Shown: positions 1 through 5,620 of the stretch, piece by piece
Layout of the letters: each line of letters starts with the position of its first letter
Position numbering within the stretch: the stretch's first letter is position 1
Notes under the pieces: model-generated
What the model was told of the DNA's origin: nothing
Database searches by the model: none
What the model saw: only the letters and a program-made list of their open reading frames with translations
Made by a program: the position numbers and the translations under genes
Assembly (NCBI GenBank): GCA_035644155.1
Contig: DASQPC010000111.1
Location: 1 to 17,092, forward strand
Direction: 5' to 3'
Length of the DNA stretch: 17,092 bases
Source of the DNA: DATIGJ01 sp035644155
Lineage (GTDB): Bacteria; Patescibacteriota; Microgenomatia; Levybacterales; UBA12049

Positions 1-1
1 T

Positions 2-298
2 GAAGATGGGACATTTATTTGCCGCCGTTGTAATGCACCTCTTTTTTCAGCAGAAAGTAAATTTGATGCCGGATGTGGTTGGCCGTCATTTGATAAAAAT
101 TTTCCTGATGCTGTCAGTCGCATTCTTGATGCAGATGGTGAACGGACAGAAATTCAATGTGCCAACTGTGGCGCACATTTAGGTCATGTCTTTCTTGGGG
201 AACATATGACAGAAACAGATACGAGACATTGCGTCAACTCGCTTTCAATTCGTTTTGTTCCAAAAGAAAAAGAGCTGCCGAAAGTGTTCCATGAATAG
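2..298 (+). CDS. msrB: Peptide-methionine (R)-S-oxide reductase MsrB, 5'-truncated by the window edge
   Basis: Reduces methionine-R-sulfoxide in oxidised proteins back to methionine in the cytosol. Only the last 98 residues are in the window; the start lies to the left. The visible part holds both zinc-binding pairs, CRRC at residues 7-10 and CANC at 53-56, the family motif GCGWPSF (24-30), the segment CGAHLGHVF (56-64) and the catalytic RHCVNS block with the active Cys at about residue 77 of the fragment. It ends in TAG at 296-298 and converges on the next gene with 4 bases between the two stops, so no separate terminator fits there. Nothing suggests decay. Whether it is fused to MsrA upstream cannot be seen. 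The family call is secure. Confidence 0.96.
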   Translation, partial: EDGTFICRRCNAPLFSAESKFDAGCGWPSFDKNFPDAVSRILDADGERTEIQCANCGAHLGHVFLGEHMTETDTRHCVNSLSIRFVPKEKELPKVFHE

Positions 299-302
299 AG
301 AG

Positions 303-872
303 TTATTTGAAGATTACTGAATTAGAAATAATAACAGCCCCAACAATAGCTCCCTTTCCATCCAGAAGAGGAACAACTGTTTGAGAAATACCCTTTGGAT
401 AATCAATACTCTTTTCTGTAAAATGTCTTGTGCTCCCATCCATAATGGTTGCTTTTACCTCATTATCCGTGTCTTGCGTAAAAGCTTTGCTTCGATTACC
501 GGGAACGGCATCGGCAAGAATTATTTTTTTGTTATCAACAACAACCAGATCCCGTCCGGTCTCTCTACTAATTTGATTAACAACTTTTTGCAATTCAGCT
601 GGTTGTTCATAGAGAGGGGTTGTTGCTGGTGAAGTTCCAAAAATTGTTGCTAACATTCTCCCGTCTTCTTCAGAATTACCAAGTGTCGTATTGACCGTTT
701 GTCTATTTATGAAGTCTTGATACTTATTCCATCGTACTTGAACTGAGAGAAACTGGACGAAAACAATTGCCAAAATAACAATCAGCGCCAGCGAAATAAT
801 AGTATTAATGAACGACGCATCGAAAATACGTTTCTCTTTTGTAACAACTCTTCTTGTTGTTTTCCTTGCCAT
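303..872 (-). CDS. Small membrane-anchored protein with an extracytoplasmic Cache/PAS-like sensor domain; function unknown
   Basis: A 189-residue protein with a basic N-terminus (MARKTTRRVV), one membrane segment at about residues 22-44 and an extracytosolic domain of about 145 residues. The C-terminal part has the rhythm of a Cache/PAS-type sensor domain: DLVVVDNKKIILAD near 108-121, then VVPLLDGKGAIVGAVIIS near 166-183, the usual closing strands of such folds. No kinase, HAMP or cyclase domain follows; the protein stops after the sensor domain. The extracytosolic region of the histidine kinase at 11733-13670 has a similar pattern, so this could be a stand-alone ligand-binding relative. The gene has its own consensus-like promoter. 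Its role is unknown and the domain assignment is by pattern only. Confidence 0.8.
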   Translation of the reverse strand: MARKTTRRVVTKEKRIFDASFINTIISLALIVILAIVFVQFLSVQVRWNKYQDFINRQTVNTTLGNSEEDGRMLATIFGTSPATTPLYEQPAELQKVVNQISRETGRDLVVVDNKKIILADAVPGNRSKAFTQDTDNEVKATIMDGSTRHFTEKSIDYPKGISQTVVPLLDGKGAIVGAVIISNSVIFK

Positions 873-877
873 ATCTC

Positions 878-907
878 TATATATACGAAATAGCTCAGTT
901 ATGTCAA
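878..907 (-). promoter_or_regulatory. Promoter of the Cache-like membrane protein gene
   Basis: On the minus strand a perfect TTGACA (907-902) is followed after 16 bases by TATATA (885-880). An overlapping TATATA at 883-878 gives an 18-base spacer. The start codon at 872 lies 7 (or 5) bases after the -10 box, so the transcript should be leaderless or nearly so. The TGA stop codon of the upstream peroxiredoxin gene (906-904) lies inside the -35 hexamer. Confidence 0.6.
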
Positions 908-1359
908 GAGGACAATAGCTTATCTAGCTCTTGAAGAATAGCATTGGTATGAGTAAGAGGATTCACATTTTTGAATTCTTTAACAATCTCACCTTTAGGA
1001 TTTATGATAAACGTATTGCGCATTGTTCCGTCATATTCTTTTCCCATAAACTTTTTCTTACCCCATGCTCCATATTGTTCAATCACCTTATGGTCAGGAT
1101 CAGCAAGAAGCGTAAAATTGAGACTATGTTTGGTAACAAATTTTTGATGAGAAGCCACACTATCTTTTGAAATCCCCACAATCTCAACGCCTCTTTTCAA
1201 AAATGCTTCTTTATTATCTCGAAAACTGCATGCTTCTTTGGTGCAACCTGGGGTATCGTCTTTGGGATAAAAATAGAGTATCAACCATTTCCCTTGATAA
1301 TCTTTCAGACTATGCATTTTGTTGTTTTGATCAGGTAACGTAAATACAGACGCTTTCAT
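904..1359 (-). CDS. bcp: Thioredoxin-dependent peroxiredoxin, BCP/PrxQ type
   Basis: Reduces hydrogen peroxide and organic peroxides using thioredoxin-type donors in the cytosol. The 151-residue length is normal for the family. The thioredoxin-fold start FTLPDQ, the core LILYFYPKDDTPGCTKEAC, the GISKDS strand and MRNTFIINPKG are all present. The peroxidatic Cys is C39 in TPGC and the likely resolving Cys is C44, five residues on as in E. coli BCP; R114 in MRNTF is the conserved active-site arginine. It starts with ATG at 1359 preceded by AAGGA one base upstream, and has its own promoter in the gap after the flavin cassette. With the nearby msrB it suggests a local group of oxidative-stress genes. 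It ends in TGA, and that stop is embedded in the promoter of the next gene. Confidence 0.96.
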   Translation of the reverse strand: MKASVFTLPDQNNKMHSLKDYQGKWLILYFYPKDDTPGCTKEACSFRDNKEAFLKRGVEIVGISKDSVASHQKFVTKHSLNFTLLADPDHKVIEQYGAWGKKKFMGKEYDGTMRNTFIINPKGEIVKEFKNVNPLTHTNAILQELDKLLSS

Positions 1360-1365
1360 ATCCTT

Positions 1366-1394
1366 ATGATACCATTTTTTCGTCGATTTGAAAA
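1366..1394 (-). promoter_or_regulatory. Candidate promoter of the peroxiredoxin gene
   Basis: On the minus strand TTTTCA (1394-1389), a 17-base spacer and TATCAT (1371-1366) resemble a sigma-70 promoter. The ATG at 1359 follows the -10 box after 6 bases (AAGGAT). Transcription would begin at about the A of the start codon. Confidence 0.45.
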
Positions 1395-1410
1395 ATGTTG
1401 GAGTTAAGTA

Positions 1411-2931
1411 TTACACCAGTCCAGGGAAGTAATCTGTTTTAATATGATTCTCTTTTATTCCCATGTGTCTCAGCACTTTTTTTGTTGCGTCAATCATTGT
1501 TTGCGGTCCAGAAAGATAGAAAAATCGCTCGTTAAAATCTGGAATCTCTTTTGTAATCATTTCCTTATCAATCCGCCCAACGCTCCCCTGCCAATCACTT
1601 GGGACATCGCTTCTGTCAGTTAATGTATAGACTGTTTTTATTCCAAGTTGTTTTTGTGCGGCATCAAAAATATCTTGATAGGCAATTTCTGTCACATTTT
1701 TGTTTGTGTATAAAAGAATAATTGAACGCGGTTGTTTGGTATCAATGAGATACTTAATCATGCTACGAAATGGCGTTACACCAATTCCCCCTGCAATAAA
1801 AACTAATTTCTGCTTTGAATCTTTTGGCAAGGTAAAATCCCCAGCCAGTTGAGAAGCGATAATCGGTGTCTTTTGATCAATTGCTGAAAATGCATGTTTA
1901 TAGCTACTCCCCTTTTCGTAAAATTTGATACCAATTCTTATAGTGTCTTCTGTCGGTGAAGAAGCAAGTGTAAAGTAGCGGCGATTACCTCGACTATCTG
2001 TATGAGGATGCGCAAAAGTCCATTCCATATATTGCCCAGGAGAAAAAGAAAGCCTCTTGGAAGGAACAAAAAGAAAATCAACGACATTAGCTGATGCAAC
2101 TATTTTTTGTTGGAGGAATAAAACCAATTTTTTTTTAGGACTCACCAAATAAGAAAAAATATTACCAACAATCAGTGCCAGTTCTGGTGTTGATGAAACA
2201 CCAAAAATGTGTATTTGCGGTGCAAAAAGAATACCCACAAGTGCTCCATAGACCATTTGTAATTTTTTGGTTGGTGGTGTCGTCAATGGCTCAGTCAGCA
2301 TCACACATGCAAAGAAAAAGAAGGAAGAATGCAGAGTGACTGTCACAAACATATTAATCAAATTCCCTCCTCTCAGAAGCGTAAAAGCAAAAATAGTAAG
2401 GAGTGACGTTACAAAAAAACTTATGACAAGAGTAAATCGCTTAATTTTGCGGACAACGAGCAAGCCTCCCATAACCACAACCGGTACCATCCATATGTTT
2501 CCTACCCACCAACTTGCAGAAAAACCAATACTCAAACTGATAATCGCCGCAGCAATCGCAACAGGATTGAAGAGATGTTTCTTGTTGATGGCAAAAATAT
2601 ATTTTGATGCCATTGCCCAAACAGCAACCCACCCCAAAGGGACAAAACTATGCCAAGATTGTGTCGGGGTAAAAAGTAACGCGAGAATAAGCGCAGTAAT
2701 ATAGAGAGATTCAACATTTGCTGGAACTTCAAAAATTAATGCAAAAATTTTATTGGTTATCCAACAAACAGCAAGCAATAATCCTGTCGAAACTGCAACT
2801 GCTCGTGGTGTATACGGCAAGATTCCAAACAAACTCAGAATAAATGCATAACCAACCAGAATAATAAGGTAATAAAGTACCAAACGGTACATCGTAATCC
2901 GATCGAGAAAATAATCAACAAATGATATCAT
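1411..2931 (-). CDS. Fusion of an NqrB/RnfD-like membrane domain with an FAD/NAD(P)H reductase (FNR-type) domain
   Basis: A 506-residue protein. Residues about 17-265 form roughly ten membrane segments. The motif MLTEPLTTPPTKK (about 211-223) matches the position of the ATDPVT block conserved in NqrB and RnfD. Residues about 280-506 form a ferredoxin-reductase-type domain: flavin site RRYFTLASSP (317-326), NAD(P)-binding AGGIGVTPFRSM (380-391), and YLSGPQTM (472-479) where relatives usually have CGP. I see no SGAT-type covalent-FMN site in the membrane half, which NqrB and RnfD normally carry. The likely role is moving electrons from cytosolic NAD(P)H through FAD into or across the membrane to the FMN-binding partner. 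It starts 2 bases after the ApbE gene stop, so the two are co-transcribed. Ion pumping is not shown; no other Nqr/Rnf subunits are present. Confidence 0.87.
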   Translation of the reverse strand: MISFVDYFLDRITMYRLVLYYLIILVGYAFILSLFGILPYTPRAVAVSTGLLLAVCWITNKIFALIFEVPANVESLYITALILALLFTPTQSWHSFVPLGWVAVWAMASKYIFAINKKHLFNPVAIAAAIISLSIGFSASWWVGNIWMVPVVVMGGLLVVRKIKRFTLVISFFVTSLLTIFAFTLLRGGNLINMFVTVTLHSSFFFFACVMLTEPLTTPPTKKLQMVYGALVGILFAPQIHIFGVSSTPELALIVGNIFSYLVSPKKKLVLFLQQKIVASANVVDFLFVPSKRLSFSPGQYMEWTFAHPHTDSRGNRRYFTLASSPTEDTIRIGIKFYEKGSSYKHAFSAIDQKTPIIASQLAGDFTLPKDSKQKLVFIAGGIGVTPFRSMIKYLIDTKQPRSIILLYTNKNVTEIAYQDIFDAAQKQLGIKTVYTLTDRSDVPSDWQGSVGRIDKEMITKEIPDFNERFFYLSGPQTMIDATKKVLRHMGIKENHIKTDYFPGLV

Positions 2932-2933
2932 AG

Positions 2934-3674
2934 TTATAAAACGTATTGCTCAAAACCATTCGTATAAGTCGCAATTCCTTTCGCATCAATCATATAGCCT
3001 TCATACTCTTTTTGTGATTCAAGAAATTCGATTCCTTGCCGTCCCATCGCAAAAGCAGCTGTCGCAAATCGGTCAGCGTCATAGACAGTTGGCCCAATAA
3101 CAGTAAGACTCACAATCTCATAAAGTTGTTCATTCACGCGATGAGGATTATAAATATGTTGTCCTCTGATTGCTGTTCCTGATGTTGCGATACCTTTTTC
3201 TTGTAACGATAAGATTTTAACGTTTTCAAAGCGATTAAACGGATTTCTGATGCCAACTCGCCATGGTTTTCCATCGGCATTTGCTCCTGAAATATGAATA
3301 TCTCCTCCTGCATCAATAAAGAAATGTTTCATGTCTTTTTCTTTCAGCATACTTGCTGCATTATTGATAGCCCATCCTTTGACAATGCCTGACGGATCAA
3401 ATCTCCCCTTGTGATAGACATCAAAAAAACCATTAGTTTCTTGTTGTGTTTGCTCTGCCAACTCTAAGACTTCCTTCATGGCTGTACTCATAGCAGACGC
3501 GGTGATTGTTCCGTTGTTCATGCGGGAGACTTCACTTTCTTTTTTATACGGACTAAATTGTTTATCAACTGCACGAAAGTAGGAAAAGATTTTCTGAAAC
3601 AGATTTGCCGATGCTTCTTTATCAATAATTTCGAGTGTAATAGGCATGCCCATAATAAGTTTTGTTTGTTTCAT
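2934..3674 (-). CDS. apbE: FAD:protein FMN transferase, ApbE family
   Basis: Transfers FMN from FAD onto a Ser/Thr in (S/T)GAT motifs of partner flavoproteins; needs Mg2+. Family landmarks seen: MGMPITLEI (8-16), ESEVSRMN (46-53), GRFDPSGIVKGWAI (90-103), FFIDAGGDIHISG (118-130), GIATSGT (161-167) and DADRFATAAFAMG (199-211), the last being the metal-binding region. At 246 residues it is short compared with the 300-350 of exported lipoprotein forms. It has no signal peptide or lipobox, so it is probably cytosolic. The start ATG lies 3 bases after the stop of the FMN-binding protein gene, its obvious substrate. It is the middle gene of the flavin cassette. Confidence 0.95.
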   Translation of the reverse strand: MKQTKLIMGMPITLEIIDKEASANLFQKIFSYFRAVDKQFSPYKKESEVSRMNNGTITASAMSTAMKEVLELAEQTQQETNGFFDVYHKGRFDPSGIVKGWAINNAASMLKEKDMKHFFIDAGGDIHISGANADGKPWRVGIRNPFNRFENVKILSLQEKGIATSGTAIRGQHIYNPHRVNEQLYEIVSLTVIGPTVYDADRFATAAFAMGRQGIEFLESQKEYEGYMIDAKGIATYTNGFEQYVL

Positions 3675-3677
3675 ATA

Positions 3678-4118
3678 TTAAGATGCTTTGGCGAGTGCTG
3701 ATGCAAGAGAATCTTTAAACGCTTGACTGCTATCAGTTGCTCCGCTGACGATATCCACCTGCGCACTTTGTGCTTGAATTGCTTCAGATTTGAGAATTGG
3801 TATTGCTTGTTGATTAATTTCAATGGAGGTTTGTCTATCGTTTGGATATTGTAAAAATTGCACATAGGTTATCCTGCCATTTTGAATAGTTGCCTTCACT
3901 TGCATATTGCCATAAAACGCGTCTTTGACATCACCAATATATTCACCATCTTGATATTTTGCGCTTTTCTGTGATGTTGTGGGTTGTGGATTTTGCGCTG
4001 GGCTTGAGGAAGGAGTTGTTTGGTTAACGATATGGACTTCTGATTGCTCACTTCGTTCGTGGAGCACATAGAAAATAAAAACAAAAATGACTAAAAAAGA
4101 AAACCCCATCTTCTTCAT
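3678..4118 (-). CDS. Membrane-anchored FMN-binding domain protein, NqrC/RnfG-like
   Basis: A 146-residue protein with a short N-terminal membrane anchor (about 5-19), a Pro/Ser/Thr/Gln-rich linker (about 33-52) and an FMN-binding domain. The domain shows DGEYIGDVKDAFYGNMQV, then GRITYVQF, and closes with VDIVSGATDSSQAF (121-134). T128 of the SGAT motif is the predicted covalent FMN attachment residue, and the ApbE transferase that would load it is encoded directly downstream. The domain is expected outside the cytoplasmic membrane, as in NqrC, RnfG and the PplA-type proteins of extracellular electron transfer. It is the first gene of a three-gene unit. The electron acceptor cannot be told from sequence. 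Confidence 0.92.
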   Translation of the reverse strand: MKKMGFSFLVIFVFIFYVLHERSEQSEVHIVNQTTPSSSPAQNPQPTTSQKSAKYQDGEYIGDVKDAFYGNMQVKATIQNGRITYVQFLQYPNDRQTSIEINQQAIPILKSEAIQAQSAQVDIVSGATDSSQAFKDSLASALAKAS

Positions 4119-4126
4119 GTATCTTT

Positions 4127-4132
4127 AGTATA
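4127..4132 (-). promoter_or_regulatory. Candidate -10 box of the flavin cassette
   Basis: TATACT on the minus strand (4132-4127) lies 8 bases before the ATG at 4118. No good -35 hexamer is visible at 16-18 bases upstream, so this rests on the -10 box and its place in a 67-base gap between two functionally distinct units. Confidence 0.35.
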
Positions 4133-4185
4133 CAAGAAAAAAACTTAAAATTTTCTGAATAAAAATTGAATAGAGTGAAGGATAT

Positions 4186-4686
4186 CTATCGTGATTGTGA
4201 AATATTTGTGGAGCCCTCAGTACCGCACGCTTTAACTGTAATGAGACCATTTACATCAACAGCAACAGAATATCCTGATTTTGATGCTGTATAGGTTACA
4301 CCACCTGTTGGATCAGTAGGCTGACTTTTGAGATACTTTGCGACATTTGTCGACCCAGTCATAATATCTGCACATACTGTCGCTACTACAGAACAACCTC
4401 CTGTTGCAATAGCACAACCTGATGAGCCATTACCGATCTGAATTTCAGCACCTGCACCTCCCATGTTGGAAGGCAGTGTTCCTTTGTTATCAACAATTGC
4501 TTCATGAATAGCTGTAAGGATTGTTTCAACATCCGCTGTCCTTCGAGCATCTCTTGCATCTTTCAAACGCTGAACTGGATTAAGTGCTACGAAAACTGTG
4601 ACAGCTAATGCGACAATAATAGTAATAACGATAAGAAGTTCAATAAGTGTGAAGCCTTTTTGGATAGTAGTAATGTGTCGTTTCAT
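4186..4686 (-). CDS. Type IV major-type pilin (prepilin)
   Basis: A 166-residue prepilin. The leader MKRHITTIQKG is cut after G11 by prepilin peptidase, giving mature F1 and the conserved Glu at mature position 5 (E16). The hydrophobic helix runs about 12-36 and is followed by NPVQRLKDARDARR, typical of pilins in Patescibacteria. The globular part (about 55-166) holds four cysteines, C91, C98, C105 and C154, which could form disulfides outside the cell. It is the last pilin of the locus, but it stands 59 bases from the PilX-like gene and has its own TTGACA element, as expected for a subunit needed in larger amounts. No terminator hairpin is obvious after the stop. Confidence 0.92.
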   Translation of the reverse strand: MKRHITTIQKGFTLIELLIVITIIVALAVTVFVALNPVQRLKDARDARRTADVETILTAIHEAIVDNKGTLPSNMGGAGAEIQIGNGSSGCAIATGGCSVVATVCADIMTGSTNVAKYLKSQPTDPTGGVTYTASKSGYSVAVDVNGLITVKACGTEGSTNISQSR

Positions 4687-4697
4687 TTTATGAACTT

Positions 4698-4731
4698 ATC
4701 ATAGCGTAAAGAGTTTTCAAAATTTTGTCAA
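4698..4731 (-). promoter_or_regulatory. Promoter of the major-type pilin gene
   Basis: A perfect TTGACA on the minus strand (4731-4726) lies in the 59-base gap before the pilin start at 4686. At a 17-base spacer the -10 would be TACGCT (4708-4703), 16 bases before ATG. A better hexamer, TATGAT (4703-4698), lies 11 bases before ATG but with a 22-base spacer. The -35 is convincing; which -10 is used is open. Confidence 0.5.
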
Positions 4732-4745
4732 TACCTCAATTTACT

Positions 4746-5114
4746 TTAGATTTCTCTCCAGCTTACCAGTGTGAATGAAGTGCCTCGTGTCGCTACAACT
4801 TGAACTGTCCGTTTATAGAGTGTACTTGTTGTTGTCGCGGTAATTGTCCATGTACTTCCTATTGTCGAAACAGTTATTGAACAGGTCCCTTCCGGACGAG
4901 TAATTGTACCTCCTGCATATGAGCTACTATTGCGTGCTTTTAGAAGCGCATCTTCCATACATCCCTCAACAAAATTCAACCCGTCTTCACCTTTATATAA
5001 CGCAAAAGACGATTGCCCTTCTCCAATAGAAAGAAGCGCAACAGTAGTGATAGTAATAAGCACTGCCGCTGAAACGATAAGAACGGTAATAAGAGCGATA
5101 TAGCCTTTTTGCAT
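4746..5114 (-). CDS. PilX-like minor pseudopilin
   Basis: A 122-residue pseudopilin starting at ATG 5114 (MQKGYIALITVL). The open frame continues upstream to 5201, but that part overlaps the previous gene and would put 29 non-pilin residues before the leader. A 4-residue leader ends in G4 and is followed by a hydrophobic helix (about 5-30). The usual Glu at mature position 5 is replaced by Ile, as in tip-type pseudopilins of the GspK kind. The mature part carries the PilX-like pattern FVEGCMEDALLKARN and later EGTCSITV, two cysteines that probably pair. The start lies 4 bases after the previous stop, and the gene is in the minor pilin run. No Shine-Dalgarno site is visible, so coupled translation is likely. 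Confidence 0.8.
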   Translation of the reverse strand: MQKGYIALITVLIVSAAVLITITTVALLSIGEGQSSFALYKGEDGLNFVEGCMEDALLKARNSSSYAGGTITRPEGTCSITVSTIGSTWTITATTTSTLYKRTVQVVATRGTSFTLVSWREI

Positions 5115-5118
5115 ATGA

Positions 5119-5619
5119 TTAGTTGCTACGTATTTCTGCGCTTGCTTCAACACTTGCCACTTCATTAAATTCTTGTCGTGTTGAGCCAGATGAGCTTGCA
5201 ATCAGTGTAAAATTAAACGCGATATGTTTGGTTTTATTATCAGCCGATGTATAGTTGGTAAAGGTCAAAGCTGAAATACTGGCAGTATTTGCATTCAGAT
5301 TAACAGCACTTCCTGCTCCTTGTTTAAGCGTAATATTTCCTCCGGAAAGCGCAATAATTGTTGGATTGGTGCTTGCAAAAGGCGTTACAAGAGAGATTTG
5401 TGTTGCTGCAACAGAATTAATGCCACTTGCATTACGTATTTCATATTTGATGCGTTCACTAATGGCCCGGGTATTAGAAAACACTTCCTGCTCTGTTGCG
5501 CTTTTTGCTCCTCCTTCAATGACATTCCACGCAAAAGGGATGAGAGCTGACAAAATGATAACCACAATTGATGAATATAATACCAATTCAATGTAGGTAA
5601 ATCCTTGCTGATTTTTCAT
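5119..5619 (-). CDS. Type IV minor pilin, PilW/PilJ-like
   Basis: A 166-residue prepilin starting at ATG 5619. The leader MKNQQG is cut after G6; the mature protein begins FTYIELVLYSS with Glu at +5. The frame is open upstream to 5697, but ATG 5619 is preferred because a good Shine-Dalgarno site sits before it and the leader then has normal length. After the helix comes a heptad-rich stretch (EGGAKSATEQEVFSN), then Ser/Ala/Thr-rich beta sequence ending in RQEFNEVASVEASAEIRSN. No Cys is seen in the mature part. It lies 1 base after the stop of the propeller pilin and 4 bases before the PilX-like gene, the usual order of minor pilin operons. The exact W/J-type assignment is by gene order and length only. 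Confidence 0.82.
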   Translation of the reverse strand: MKNQQGFTYIELVLYSSIVVIILSALIPFAWNVIEGGAKSATEQEVFSNTRAISERIKYEIRNASGINSVAATQISLVTPFASTNPTIIALSGGNITLKQGAGSAVNLNANTASISALTFTNYTSADNKTKHIAFNFTLIASSSGSTRQEFNEVASVEASAEIRSN

Positions 5620-5620
5620 A

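Noticed and set aside
2267..2704. 145-codon plus-strand frame opposite the NqrB-like domain
   Set aside because: Antisense shadow of hydrophobic codons; Lys/Thr-rich product without family features.
1411..4118. Full Rnf or Nqr complex
   Set aside because: Only an RnfD/NqrB-like fusion, an RnfG/NqrC-like FMN protein and ApbE are present; no A, B, C, E or F-type subunits, so it should not be called a complete complex.
4119..4185. Terminator after the major-type pilin
   Set aside because: A T-rich run occurs on the minus strand, but I could not find a stable stem just before it; only short A/T self-complementarity.
5115..5201. Longer N-terminus for the PilX-like gene
   Set aside because: It would overlap the upstream pilin gene by about 80 bases and place 29 polar residues before the short prepilin leader.
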